NCBI GenBank assembly: GCA_027459505.1
Contig: DAIDIE010000029.1
Location: 62,001 to 126,000, forward strand
Direction: 5' to 3'
Length of the DNA stretch: 64,000 nt
Source of the DNA: Acidobacteriota bacterium
GTDB taxonomy: Bacteria; Acidobacteriota; Terriglobia; Terriglobales; SCQP01
Shown: positions 8,393-17,322 of the stretch, piece by piece
How positions within the stretch are numbered: position 1 is the stretch's first letter
Layout of the letters: every line of letters starts with the position of its first letter
Program-made: the position numbers and the translations under genes
Notes under the pieces: generated by a model
Seen by the model: the letters and a program-made list of their open reading frames with translations, nothing else
What the model was told of the DNA's origin: nothing
Database searches by the model: none

Positions 8393-8753
8393 CTATACGG
8401 AGGTATAGCTGTCCTTTGTTGTTGGGGTTGAGCATGGGGGCGGAAAGCGGGGGTTGGGAATGGGGTTTTGCCGGGAGTCGGTTGGGGGACAGGGGATGTG
8501 GGGTTAAGGTCTTCCCAAAGGGTGGACAGTCTACGGTGCACAGCTCACCGTAGGGTTGGGTGGAGGGAGGCTTTGGGTGCTTGCCTTGACTGTTTCCCGC
8601 TCTACAAAAAACGTTGAGTGGCGCACCCGGGGCACTGCGGTAAGAGCGCGGCGCAGTTCACTGCTGTGGATGAAGTACGGATGAAAACGCTGGGTGGAAA
8701 GCTTCTGGAACGTTGCAGTGACGGCGCTGACTGACTGTGCTTTAATGTCCTGC
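8393..8753. other. Intergenic region with second hairpin repeat
   Basis: About 360 bases with no credible gene. It holds a small inverted repeat CTATAC/GTATAG (8393-8408) and copy 2 of the dispersed repeat (8536-8630). Confidence 0.5.
8536..8630 (+). repeat. Dispersed hairpin-containing repeat, copy 2
   Basis: Aligned with 6075-6170. The 3' part ACAAAAAACGTTGAGTGG is identical. The left arm of the hairpin has changed to CCGCTCTAC, keeping most pairs through a G-U wobble but breaking one. Confidence 0.7.
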
Positions 8754-9773
8754 ATGAGTCAGGTACGGATTCTTTATCGCCCTGGTCTGGCGGTGCTGAC
8801 GGCGGCTGCATTGGCGGCTGCGCTGAGCGCCCAGACTCCTTCTTCCCCTGCCGCGTCCGGCGCTGCCATGGCAGCGCATCCGGTGGCGGCGGCCGCGCCC
8901 ACGCTGCCCGCCAGCACGGTGCTGGCAACCGTTGGCGCGCACAAAATTACGGAAGGCGAGATGGACGCACTCATCAGCACCATTCCGCCACAATTCCGTT
9001 CGCGTTTGACGACCCACAAACGGCAGTTCGTGGACAGCTACGCGCACCTGATCGCCGTCGCCCAGGCTGCCCATGCCCAAGGGTTGGATCAGACGCCCAA
9101 GTTCCGCGCCCAACTGCGCTTGCAGAAGCTGCGTGCCGAAGCCCAGGCATATCAGCAATGGGTTGCGAGCAACACCAATCCCTCCCCCGCGGACATTTCG
9201 CAGTACTACAAACAGCACCAGCCGGAGTTCCAACAAGCGCAGGTGCGTCATATTCTGATTACCAGCCAGCAATCGGTAGTCAACAAGAGAAAGCTGACTA
9301 ACGCGCAAGCCAAGGCCAAAGCCGAGGCGCTCTACGCGCAATTGCAGAAGGGCGCGGATTTTGCCACCCTGGCCAAACAGAACTCCGACGATCCCCAATC
9401 GAAGATCAAAGGGGGCGATCTGGGTTACCTGGGCCACAATTTCACCACACCGGTTTTTGACCACAAGATTTGGACCACGCCGGTGGGGAAGATCACCCCT
9501 CCATTCCAGACGCCGTTCGGATGGCACATCCTGCAGGTGCAGGATGTGCGGGAAGAGCCCTTGGCGCAGGCGACTCCGGTCATTGAACAGAAGCTCAAAG
9601 GAAAGATGATCCAGGCGCGGATGCAGCAGACCGCCACCGCCGCCCACATTGTCTTCAATGACGCGGTGCTGCCGCCGCCTCCTGCGCCGCCCGCTGTGCC
9701 GGCGGCTGCCGCAGGGCCGCAGGCGCCGGCTTCCGGACAGAGAACACCGGCCAGGAAAGCTGCCGGCAAATGA
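8754..9773 (+). CDS. Secreted parvulin-type peptidyl-prolyl isomerase (SurA/PrsA-like)
   Basis: A periplasmic foldase of about 339 residues. It has a signal peptide (VLTAAALAAALSAQ), a SurA N-like helical region, one rotamase domain and a Pro/Ala-rich tail. The rotamase domain, about residues 150-265, starts VRHILI and contains GADFATLAKQNSDDP, GGDLGYL and TPFGWHILQV, the usual parvulin core. ATG 8754 (MSQVRIL) gives a normal signal peptide; ATG 8745 and 8694 are also in frame and no clear ribosome binding site separates them. It probably helps outer-membrane or secreted proteins fold. A second PpiD-like isomerase lies at 50.3 kb. Confidence 0.85.
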   Translation: MSQVRILYRPGLAVLTAAALAAALSAQTPSSPAASGAAMAAHPVAAAAPTLPASTVLATVGAHKITEGEMDALISTIPPQFRSRLTTHKRQFVDSYAHLIAVAQAAHAQGLDQTPKFRAQLRLQKLRAEAQAYQQWVASNTNPSPADISQYYKQHQPEFQQAQVRHILITSQQSVVNKRKLTNAQAKAKAEALYAQLQKGADFATLAKQNSDDPQSKIKGGDLGYLGHNFTTPVFDHKIWTTPVGKITPPFQTPFGWHILQVQDVREEPLAQATPVIEQKLKGKMIQARMQQTATAAHIVFNDAVLPPPPAPPAVPAAAAGPQAPASGQRTPARKAAGK

Positions 9774-9815
9774 AGGTGACGCGGCTCACTTAAAAACGTG
9801 ATGCTGTTGTTTTTC

Positions 9816-9849
9816 GAAGGCCGCCAACGCTGGCGGCCTTCTGTATTTT
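9816..9849 (+). terminator. Intrinsic terminator of the parvulin gene
   Basis: A 10-bp stem GAAGGCCGCC/GGCGGCCTTC (9816-9825 and 9832-9841) with a six-base loop and a T-rich tail. Confidence 0.75.
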
Positions 9850-10130
9850 CTGCGCTTTCTCACCCACAGTTGTGTGTCCTGCCACAGTCGCAGGCGGGGC
9901 TTTCCGCACAGTCCTGCCCGTCATTTTCCGCATGTTCAAGGGTTGTCCCTCGCTCGGCTATTCCTCCTCGCTCCGCTTTGGAGAGCGGCGCCAGGGTTCG
10001 GGCGCGAAGCTGTGCGCGTGAGAGGGCGGCGCCGGAAAGGCTTCGTTGCGGCGGCAAAACGCCGCCGTGGAAGCCTGCTGCGCCTTCTGGCCTTTAGCGT
10101 GCAGGCGTGAGGGCCTGGAGGATGGGGCCT
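9850..10130. other. Intergenic region before the oxidoreductase operon
   Basis: About 280 GC-rich bases. I find no gene and no clear promoter. Confidence 0.4.
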
Positions 10131-12023
10131 ATGCTGGAAGTCCGGATCCATGGCCGCGGCGGGCAGGGAGTGGTGACGGCGGCGGAAATGCTTTCCGTAG
10201 CTGCGTTTCTGGGCGGCAAGCACGCCCAGGCGTTTCCCACGTTTGGTTCTGAGCGCATGGGGGCGCCGGTAACGGCCTTCTGCCGCATGCATTCCGAGGC
10301 CATCCGCTCGCGCGAGCCGGTGGCGGAGCCGGATGTGCTCATCATTCAGGATCCCACGCTCCTGCATCATGTGGCGGTGTTTGACGGGCTGCGCGACGAC
10401 GGCTTCGTCATCATCAATTCGATTCGCTCTTTTGAGGAGTTGGGGCTGGGCGAGTACCTGGGGAAGCTGCCGGCCGGGCACTGCATCACCGTGCCGGCCT
10501 CGCAACTGGCGCTGGAGCGGGTCGGGCGTCCGCTGCCCAATGCCGCCTTGCTGGGGGCGTTTGCCGCCCTGACCGGCGAGGTCTCGATCAACACCATCGA
10601 AAAAGCGATTCTGCAGCGCTTCAGCAAGAAGGTTGGCGAAGGCAATGCGGCCGCCGCGCGCGCGGCCTACGAACTGGTGCTGCAGCAAGGTATTCCGAGC
10701 TCACCGAAGCCGGCCCCGCTTCCGGCAAAACCGTTGCCGGCAACGGCGCAGCAGTCTGGTTCCACTGCGCACAACGGCGAGTTAAGCCCGACTCGCCTGC
10801 AGTTGGAGACCTCACGCGCCGTTGCCGAAACGGTGGCCCTGTGCCGTCCCGAGGTGGTTTGCGCGTATCCGATCACGCCGCAAACCCACATTGTGGAGGG
10901 GCTGGCCGAGCTGGTAAAGACGGGAAAGCTGAGCAATTGCGAGTTCATCAACGTGGAGTCGGAATTTGCCGCCTTGTCGGTGGCGATCGGGGCTTCGGCG
11001 GCGGGGGCGCGCGCCTACACGGCGACCGCCAGCCAAGGTTTGTTGTTCATGGCGGAAGCGGTTTACAACGCATCAGGGCTGGGCTTGCCGGTCGTGATGA
11101 CGATTGGGAACCGGGCCATTGGCGCCCCCATCAACATCTGGAACGATCACTCCGACTCCATGGCGTTAAGAGACGCGGGCTGGATTCAACTGCACGCCGC
11201 GACCGCGCAGGAGGCCGCCGACCTGCATGTATTCGCTTTTCGCCTAGCGGAGGATTTGTCCTGCCCGGTGATGGTCTGTGTGGACGGTTTTGTGCTCACC
11301 CACGCCTACGAGGCGGTGGACTTGCCCACCCAGAAACAAGTGGACGCCTTCCTGCCGCCATTCCATCCCCGCCAGGTACTGGATCCGGCGAATCCGTTCA
11401 GCATCGGCGCCATGGTTGGGCCCGAGGCGTTCACCGAGGTGCGCTATCTGCAACATAAGACCATGCTGCAGGCGCTGGAACGTATTCCCGAGCTGAGCAA
11501 CCAGTTCCTGCGCTACTTCGGACGCGAGTGCGGCGGGCTGGTGCGCAAGTACCACAGTGACGATGCGCAGGTGGTTGTGGTGGCGCTGGGGACGGTGACC
11601 GGGACGCTGGAGGATGTGGTTGACGAACTGCGGGAAGAGGGCGTCTCCATCGGCCTGCTCAATATTTGCTGCTATCGTCCGTTTCCGTATGAGGAGGCGC
11701 GCGCCGCCCTGCGATCGGCGCGGCGGGTGGTGGTGATCGAGAAGAGCTTCGACACCGGCGGAGGTGGTCCGGTCTCCGGCGACCTGAAGGCCGCGCTGGC
11801 GAATACCGCCGTTCAGGTGATCAGTGTGATCACCGGCCTGGGCGGCAGGCCGGTTCGCAAGGCGCCGTTGCGCGAACTGTTGCGCGGATCGGAAGAGGAC
11901 CGTATGGAGCCGCTGATCTTTCTGGATTTGAAGCGCCAGGGAATTGCCCAGGAGCTGGAGGCATTGGAACCAGCGGCGGCGGGGCCGCGGGCGCAAGCGG
12001 AGCGGAAGCAAGTGGCGCGATAG
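10131..12023 (+). CDS. 2-oxoacid:ferredoxin oxidoreductase, fused gamma and alpha subunits
   Basis: A 630-residue fusion. Residues 1 to about 180 are the gamma subunit (VRIHGRGGQGVVTAAEML opening, ERMGAPVTAFCR). Residues about 215-600 are the alpha subunit (AYPITPQT, EFINVESEFAA, TATASQGLLFMAEA, IGAPINIWNDHSD). Gamma-alpha fusions occur in the KorA/VorA type of 2-oxoacid:ferredoxin oxidoreductase. The enzyme oxidatively decarboxylates a 2-oxoacid (pyruvate or a branched-chain/2-oxoglutarate substrate; not decided by sequence here) to the acyl-CoA and reduces ferredoxin, or runs in reverse for carboxylation. ATG 10131 is preceded by GGAGG at nine bases; ATG 10122 is too close to that site. The beta subunit follows 17 bases later. 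Confidence 0.9.
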   Translation: MLEVRIHGRGGQGVVTAAEMLSVAAFLGGKHAQAFPTFGSERMGAPVTAFCRMHSEAIRSREPVAEPDVLIIQDPTLLHHVAVFDGLRDDGFVIINSIRSFEELGLGEYLGKLPAGHCITVPASQLALERVGRPLPNAALLGAFAALTGEVSINTIEKAILQRFSKKVGEGNAAAARAAYELVLQQGIPSSPKPAPLPAKPLPATAQQSGSTAHNGELSPTRLQLETSRAVAETVALCRPEVVCAYPITPQTHIVEGLAELVKTGKLSNCEFINVESEFAALSVAIGASAAGARAYTATASQGLLFMAEAVYNASGLGLPVVMTIGNRAIGAPINIWNDHSDSMALRDAGWIQLHAATAQEAADLHVFAFRLAEDLSCPVMVCVDGFVLTHAYEAVDLPTQKQVDAFLPPFHPRQVLDPANPFSIGAMVGPEAFTEVRYLQHKTMLQALERIPELSNQFLRYFGRECGGLVRKYHSDDAQVVVVALGTVTGTLEDVVDELREEGVSIGLLNICCYRPFPYEEARAALRSARRVVVIEKSFDTGGGGPVSGDLKAALANTAVQVISVITGLGGRPVRKAPLRELLRGSEEDRMEPLIFLDLKRQGIAQELEALEPAAAGPRAQAERKQVAR

Positions 12024-12040
12024 AAAGCGGGAGGTTCGCT

Positions 12041-13054
12041 GTGTCCACATCCAGTACAAAGTTCTATCAGACCGGCACGTTCACCGCGGGAAACCGCTTG
12101 CTGCCGATCATTGGCGCCAGCGTGCAATCGCAGGTTGGGCGCGGCAACGTTCTTACCTGTGGCCACCGCGCCTGCCGCGGTTGCGGGGAGGCGCTGGGTG
12201 CGCGCTACGCACTTGACGCCGCCTTACGGGCCGCCCGCGGGCAGGTCATTGTCTCCACCGCGACCGGTTGCCTGGAAGTTTTCTCCACCCCGTTTCCCGA
12301 ATCCGCGTGGCAGATTGCCTGGATGCATTCACTGTTTGGCAACGCGGCGGCGGTGGCTACCGGCATTGCCGCCGCCAACCGGGTAAAGAACCGGCCGCAG
12401 GTTCGTGTTCTGGCGCAAGGCGGGGACGGCGGCACAACCGATATTGGCCTGGGCTGCCTGTCGGGGATGTTTGAGCGCAATGATGACGTGCTCTACCTGT
12501 GCTACGACAATGAGGCCTACATGAACACCGGCATACAGCGCTCCAGCGCTACGCCGGCAGCGGCGCGCACGGCCACCACGCCTGCCATGGGCGCGCAACC
12601 CGGCAACGAGTTTGACCGCGGCAAGAGCGTTCCGCTCATCGCGATGGCGCACCGCATTCCTTATGTCGCCACCGCTTCGATTGCCGAACTCCGCGATCTG
12701 GAACGCAAGGTGACGAAGGCCATGGGCATTCATGGCGCCCGTTACATTCACATTCATGTGCCGTGTCCGCTGGGTTGGGGAACGGAATCAAATCAGACGA
12801 TTCAGGTGGCGCGGCTGGCGGTGCAGAGCGGCCTGTTTCCGCTGTTCGAAGCGGAACATGGCAAGGTCGTGAGCTCTTTACCCATCCGGCGGCAGGTGCC
12901 GGTGGCGGAGTATCTGCGGCTGCAAAAGCGCTTCGCGCATTTGTTTACGGCTGGCGCCGATCCCGACACGCTGGCGCACATTCAGCGCATCGCCGACCAC
13001 AACATAGAAGAATTCGGGCTCCTGGAGGCGCAGGGAGAGGGCGAGTCCAACTGA
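12041..13054 (+). CDS. 2-oxoacid:ferredoxin oxidoreductase, TPP-binding beta subunit
   Basis: A 337-residue beta subunit starting at GTG 12041 after GGGAGG. It has the cluster-ligating cysteines expected for PorB-type subunits (HRACRGCGEAL near residue 50; ATGC near 85) and the thiamine pyrophosphate motif GGDGGTTDIGLG...YDNEAYMNTG (about residues 127-165). With the preceding fusion it forms the catalytic core. The length and the C-terminal extension are like PorB of pyruvate oxidoreductases rather than the shorter KorB, which favours pyruvate as substrate, though not decisively. Confidence 0.9.
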   Translation: MSTSSTKFYQTGTFTAGNRLLPIIGASVQSQVGRGNVLTCGHRACRGCGEALGARYALDAALRAARGQVIVSTATGCLEVFSTPFPESAWQIAWMHSLFGNAAAVATGIAAANRVKNRPQVRVLAQGGDGGTTDIGLGCLSGMFERNDDVLYLCYDNEAYMNTGIQRSSATPAAARTATTPAMGAQPGNEFDRGKSVPLIAMAHRIPYVATASIAELRDLERKVTKAMGIHGARYIHIHVPCPLGWGTESNQTIQVARLAVQSGLFPLFEAEHGKVVSSLPIRRQVPVAEYLRLQKRFAHLFTAGADPDTLAHIQRIADHNIEEFGLLEAQGEGESN

Positions 13055-13080
13055 GCCGCCGGATCCAAACGGGAATATCT

Positions 13081-14706
13081 ATGTCGAAACCCTATGCCAT
13101 TACGCTCGATCCGGCTTCCAGTTTGGTTAACCGCACGGGAAGCTGGCGGAATGAGCGGCCGGTTTACCGCGACCTGTTGCCGCCCTGTAATCAAGCCTGT
13201 CCGGCGGGAGAAAACGTGCAGGAATGGCTGTACTTCGCCGAGGAGGGGCGCTATCGGGAAGCCTGGCAAGCGTTGGTGCGGAACAATCCCTTGCCGGCGG
13301 TGATGGGGCGCGCCTGTTACCACCCGTGTGAAGACGTCTGTAACCGAGGCAAGCTGGACAGCAGCGTGGGCATCCACGCGGTCGAGCGCTTTCTCGGCGA
13401 TTTCGCGCTGCAAAAAGGCTGGGAACTGCCCACACCCGCTGCTGCGAGCGGGCGGCGGGTGCTGGTGGTGGGCTCGGGACCGTCCGGGCTATCCGCGGCG
13501 TACCAGCTCGCGCTCCTGGGCCACGACGTTTCCATTTATGAAGCGGAGAACAAGCCGGGTGGCATGATGCGCTACGGGATTCCCGCCTACCGCCTGCCGC
13601 GTGGCGTGCTGGACGCGGAAATGCAACGCATTTTCCGGATGGGGGTGAAACTCGCGCTCGATCAGCGAGTAACGGATTTGGCCGAGACGATGGCGCGCGA
13701 GAACTTTGACGCGGTGTTTCTCGCCACCGGCGCGCATCTGGCCAAGCGGGCCTATCTGCCCGCCGCCGACGCGTCACGCGTGCTGGACGCGCTGCAGTTG
13801 TTGCGGGAAGTGGAGGCGGGCGCGCCGCCGCAACTGGGGCGCCAGGTGGTGGTCTACGGCGGCGGCAACACCGCCCTGGACGCGGCGCGCACCGCGCGCC
13901 GCCTGGGCGCCACGGACGCACTCATCGTATACCGCCGCACCCGGGAAAAGATGCCGGCCCACGCCGCGGAACTGCAGGAGGCGCTGGAGGAGGGTATTCG
14001 CGTACGCTGGTTGACCACCATCAAAACCAGCGCGCAAAACAGCATTCAGGTGGAAAAGATGCGGCTCGACGAGAGTGGCTTTCCGCAGCCCACCGGAGAG
14101 TTCGAGACGCTGCCCGCCGACGCCGTGGTGCTGGCCATCGGGCAGGACGCCGATCTTGGCTTTCTGCAGAATCTCAGCGGCCTGGAAATTGCCGACGGCG
14201 TCTTGAAAGTCGACCAACACATGATGACGGGATGCGCCGGGGTGTTCGCGGGCGGCGACATGGTTCCCGCCGATCGCACCATCACCACCGCGGTCGGACA
14301 TGGCAAGAAGGCGGCCCGGAACATTGACGCCTACCTGCGCGGGGCCGATTACGTAGCGGCGGATAAACATCCGCTGGCGGAGTTCCAGCGGCTCAACACC
14401 TGGTACTACAGCGACGCGCCGCGCGCATTGCAGCCCACTCTGGAGGCTATCCGTCGGACTTCCACCTTTAACGAAGTGGTGCAGGGGCTGGACGAAAACA
14501 ACGCTCTTTATGAAGCGCGGCGCTGTCTCTCCTGCGGCAATTGCTTTGAGTGCGATAACTGTTACAGTCTCTGCCCGGATAACGCCATCGTGAAGCTGGG
14601 GGCGGGGAACCGCTTCTCCATTAACTACGATTACTGCAAGGGCTGCGGTGTTTGTGCGGAGGAGTGCCCCTGCGGAGCCATTGACATGGTTGCGGAAGTA
14701 ACCTGA
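13081..14706 (+). CDS. GltD-like FAD/NAD(P)H oxidoreductase fused to a 2[4Fe-4S] ferredoxin domain
   Basis: 541 residues, third gene of the oxidoreductase operon, starting at ATG 13081 (MSKPYAI). The N-terminal part has the Fe-S cysteines of GltD-type proteins (C36NQAC40 and CYHPCEDVC near 80-88). Two Rossmann folds follow (VLVVGSGPSGLSAA near 130 for FAD; VVVYGGGNTALDAA near 260 for NAD(P)H). The last 60 residues are a two-cluster ferredoxin domain (CLSCGNCFECDNC...CKGCGVCAEECPCG). The inference is that it replaces the small delta ferredoxin subunit and passes electrons between the oxidoreductase and NAD(P)H. It has no glutamate synthase partner in the window. The frame extends upstream to 12763, but that part overlaps the beta gene and is not coding. 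Confidence 0.88.
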   Translation: MSKPYAITLDPASSLVNRTGSWRNERPVYRDLLPPCNQACPAGENVQEWLYFAEEGRYREAWQALVRNNPLPAVMGRACYHPCEDVCNRGKLDSSVGIHAVERFLGDFALQKGWELPTPAAASGRRVLVVGSGPSGLSAAYQLALLGHDVSIYEAENKPGGMMRYGIPAYRLPRGVLDAEMQRIFRMGVKLALDQRVTDLAETMARENFDAVFLATGAHLAKRAYLPAADASRVLDALQLLREVEAGAPPQLGRQVVVYGGGNTALDAARTARRLGATDALIVYRRTREKMPAHAAELQEALEEGIRVRWLTTIKTSAQNSIQVEKMRLDESGFPQPTGEFETLPADAVVLAIGQDADLGFLQNLSGLEIADGVLKVDQHMMTGCAGVFAGGDMVPADRTITTAVGHGKKAARNIDAYLRGADYVAADKHPLAEFQRLNTWYYSDAPRALQPTLEAIRRTSTFNEVVQGLDENNALYEARRCLSCGNCFECDNCYSLCPDNAIVKLGAGNRFSINYDYCKGCGVCAEECPCGAIDMVAEVT

Positions 14707-14735
14707 GTGGATGAGAAGACATACCCGCCTGGAAC

Positions 14736-14764
14736 AAGCCGTCGCTACTGGCGACGGCTTTTTT
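14736..14764 (+). terminator. Intrinsic terminator of the oxidoreductase operon
   Basis: A 10-bp stem AAGCCGTCGC/GCGACGGCTT with a five-base loop, then TTTT. Confidence 0.9.
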
Positions 14765-14888
14765 GTTTTGCTCGATGGAGAGTGGATGAGCAGTCATTTG
14801 AACGGGGCGAAGCAACTGTCTCATGCCGTCAGGCATAGCTCTTAAGTAGGCGCCACAGAGAGAGCGGTGGTGGAACCGGCCATTATTC

Positions 14889-14937
14889 GGGAACGAATCT
14901 TGGGAACGATCATCGGGAACCATCATCGGAAACCGAA
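14889..14937 (+). repeat. Iterated GGGAAC-containing 13-bp repeats upstream of the BON gene
   Basis: The string GGGAACGATCATC and close variants are repeated about four times in the 65 bases before the BON gene. The repeated GGAAC resembles the -35 box of ECF (sigma-E type) promoters or could be an iterated activator site. No matching -10 element is obvious. Confidence 0.4.
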
Positions 14938-14954
14938 CCACTTAGGGGATCACT

Positions 14955-16283
14955 ATGGAAAAAAGACTTCTACTGCAAACCCTCGCGGCGGCAACGCTGG
15001 GCGTGGGATTGTCGATGAGCGCGGTTGCGCAGCCATCGACTTCCGGGCAAAACAGTTCAACCACGCAGAACAGCAACACCACTCAACAGAGCGGGACCAG
15101 CGGCGCGAGCAACAGCAGCCAGCCGGCGACGAGCCCCTCCGCGAGTTCCTCGACTTCTTCGAGCACGAATCCGGCCACGAGTCCGGCGAGCAGCGCGACG
15201 CAGAGTTCGCAAAGCGGCAGCGCGAGCGGCAGCCCCGCCGGGCAAGCCTCCACCAGCCAGACCCCGGATCAAAGCGCGGCGCAATCCGGTCAGACGCAGC
15301 AGGATCAGACTCAGCAATCGCAGAACGCGTCCCAGAGCGCCTCCTCCTCACCCGCGGGTTCCGGATCGAGCGCGACAACGGTCCAGAACATTCAGAACCA
15401 GATCAGCAACAACACCAATCTCTCCCAAGTCAGCGTTACCAACAGCGGTAACACCATCGTGTTGAACGGCACCGTGCCCACGGAAGCCGATAAGCAGCAG
15501 GCCGAGCAAATGGCGCAGAGCGCCGCCAATGGCGCCACGGTGCAGGACAACATTACGGTAGCCAACAGCCAGTCCAGCGCTTCGCAGCCGGCCGCGCAGA
15601 GCACGCAGAGCACGACCAGCAACAACTCCGCGACCTATCCCTGCAACGGAAACACGGCCGGGAGCAATACGGCCACTGGCGCGGTAACGCCCGGAACCAG
15701 CCAAAGCGCGGGAACGCAGCCGATGAGCACCCAGACGGTGCAGACCATTCAGAATCAGCTTACGCAGGTGAACAACCTCAACACGGTGCAGGTTTATAAC
15801 AGCGGCAATACCATCGTGCTGAGCGGGACGGTGCCCACGGAAGCGGACAAGCAGCAGGCGGAGCAGATCGCGCAGAGCGCGGCCAACGGCGCCACAGTTC
15901 AGGACAACATCACCGTGAATTCCTCGGCCAGCGGCAGTGCGACCGCCAATCCCGCGTCGCAATCGCAGTCGCAGGCCACGCAGGATAACGATGAGAATCA
16001 GACCGGTCCGGGGAATTCCTCCGAGGCTCCCGGTCATGAACGCCAGGATCAGTATGGCCGCGGCCATCACGGCCATCATGGACACCACGGTGTTTATCAG
16101 CAGGGTGGCGCTGATCAGGGCATGGGTTCTTCCAGCAGCAACCCGGCCAGCAACAGCTCTTCGACCAATAGCTCGACGAATGGGTCGATTAGCAATGGAT
16201 CTTCCAGTAATGGAACCAGCAACAGCACCAGTGGGACTTCAGCCACCACGCCCGCGTCCAGCTCAACGCAGTCAACGCAATAA
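14955..16283 (+). CDS. Secreted low-complexity protein with two BON domains
   Basis: A 442-residue exported protein: signal peptide (MEKRLLLQTLAAATLGVGLSMSAVAQ), a Ser/Thr/Gln/Asn-rich linker, a first BON domain (about residues 135-200), a second linker, a second BON domain (about 255-320) and a Ser/Asn-rich tail with a His cluster (GHHGHHGHHG). Both BON units share TVQ.IQNQ...NSGNTIVL.GTVPTEADKQQAEQ. BON domains are found in periplasmic proteins such as OsmY and bind membranes or other envelope components. The His cluster may bind metal. It starts at ATG 14955 after AGGGGA. Confidence 0.85.
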   Translation: MEKRLLLQTLAAATLGVGLSMSAVAQPSTSGQNSSTTQNSNTTQQSGTSGASNSSQPATSPSASSSTSSSTNPATSPASSATQSSQSGSASGSPAGQASTSQTPDQSAAQSGQTQQDQTQQSQNASQSASSSPAGSGSSATTVQNIQNQISNNTNLSQVSVTNSGNTIVLNGTVPTEADKQQAEQMAQSAANGATVQDNITVANSQSSASQPAAQSTQSTTSNNSATYPCNGNTAGSNTATGAVTPGTSQSAGTQPMSTQTVQTIQNQLTQVNNLNTVQVYNSGNTIVLSGTVPTEADKQQAEQIAQSAANGATVQDNITVNSSASGSATANPASQSQSQATQDNDENQTGPGNSSEAPGHERQDQYGRGHHGHHGHHGVYQQGGADQGMGSSSSNPASNSSSTNSSTNGSISNGSSSNGTSNSTSGTSATTPASSSTQSTQ

Positions 16284-16306
16284 GACCGCGACTCAATCCC
16301 AAAACT

Positions 16307-16336
16307 AAAAAGGGCAGCCTCGGGGCTGCCCTTTTT
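16307..16336. terminator. Bidirectional intrinsic terminator between BON gene and dapD
   Basis: GGGCAGCC/GGCTGCCC (16312-16319 and 16324-16331) with a TCGG loop and A5/T5 extensions on both sides, so it works in both directions between the convergent genes. Confidence 0.9.
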
Positions 16337-16432
16337 GTTGGTTTTATTGCTTGCAGGTTGCGTTGCCGGCTTTGCTGCTTGCGGGGTGAATCGCAAACGG
16401 TAGGTTCCAAGGAGGGAGGCGAGCGCAACAGA

Positions 16433-17311
16433 TTATCGCAGCCACTCCTCCAGCTCGACGGCGCGGCTGGTTTTCTCATCGCGGTACTTCACAATCACCG
16501 GGGTGTAGAGAGACAGTCCCCATTCCGGGCCGCGTCCACGGGTAACGGCGCGCGAGCCTGGGACGACTACCGCGCCGGCTGGAATGCGCAGCGGCTGCTC
16601 GGCGGTGCCGCGGTGAACCGTCTCGTTGATCAAGTCGTAGACCGGGGTGGAACGGGTGAGGATGGTGCCGGAGGCGAGGACGGCGCCGCGGCCTACCTGC
16701 GTGCCTTCGTAGATGCCGCAGTTGCCACCCACCATCACCTCGTCTTCGATGATCACGGGGCTGGCGTTGACCGGCTCCAGCACGCCGCCAATCTGAGCCG
16801 CCGCGCTGAGATGAACGCGGGCGCCGACCTGGGCGCAGGAGCCGACCAGGGCGTGGGAGTCAATCAGCGTGCCCTCGCCAACCCATGCGCCAATGTTGAC
16901 GTACATGGGGGGCATGCAAATGACGCCCGGGGCGAGGTAACTGCCGTCGCGGATGCTGGAGCCGCCGGGAACGATGCGGACCTTATCGGTCATCGCCCAG
17001 GGGTGGGCGGGGATGGTGTCCTTGTCAAAAAAGCGCAGGTGGGCGCCGGGCTCCGACATTTCCACCAGATCGCCGAGGCGGAAGCCGAGCAGGATGCCGC
17101 GTTTCACCCAGGCGTTGGTCTGCCAGCCATCCGCCGCGGGTTCGGCGGCCCGTACCTGCCCGTGGTTGAGGGCGCGCTTGAGGCGCGCAAAGGCGTCGCG
17201 CGCGGCGACTCGTACAGGCGCCAGATCCCCCAGCCCGGCATAATGATCGATCTCGCGCTCCAGTTGCTGCAGTGAGGCGGCGCCGCTTTTATCAAGTGTC
17301 GTTTGCGTCAT
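16433..17311 (-). CDS. dapD: 2,3,4,5-tetrahydropyridine-2,6-dicarboxylate N-succinyltransferase
   Basis: A 292-residue DapD: succinyl-CoA + tetrahydrodipicolinate to N-succinyl-2-amino-6-oxopimelate in the diaminopimelate/lysine pathway. The N-terminal helical domain is followed by the left-handed hexapeptide helix (PGVICMPPMYVNIGAWVGEG, GTLIDSHALVGSCAQVGARV) and the FDKDTIPAHPW stretch typical of DapD. The start at 17311 (MTQTTLDK) has AGGA nine bases upstream and lies 11 bases after the dapA stop; the frame is open further upstream but overlaps dapA. It is the last gene of a dapB-dapA-dapD operon. Confidence 0.92.
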   Translation of the reverse strand: MTQTTLDKSGAASLQQLEREIDHYAGLGDLAPVRVAARDAFARLKRALNHGQVRAAEPAADGWQTNAWVKRGILLGFRLGDLVEMSEPGAHLRFFDKDTIPAHPWAMTDKVRIVPGGSSIRDGSYLAPGVICMPPMYVNIGAWVGEGTLIDSHALVGSCAQVGARVHLSAAAQIGGVLEPVNASPVIIEDEVMVGGNCGIYEGTQVGRGAVLASGTILTRSTPVYDLINETVHRGTAEQPLRIPAGAVVVPGSRAVTRGRGPEWGLSLYTPVIVKYRDEKTSRAVELEEWLR

Positions 17312-17322
17312 GGCGCTTGATC

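Noticed and set aside
12763-13080. N-terminal extension of the GltD-like protein
   Set aside because: The frame is open, but it overlaps the beta-subunit gene, its sequence is out-of-frame translation, and ATG 13081 gives a normal family N-terminus.
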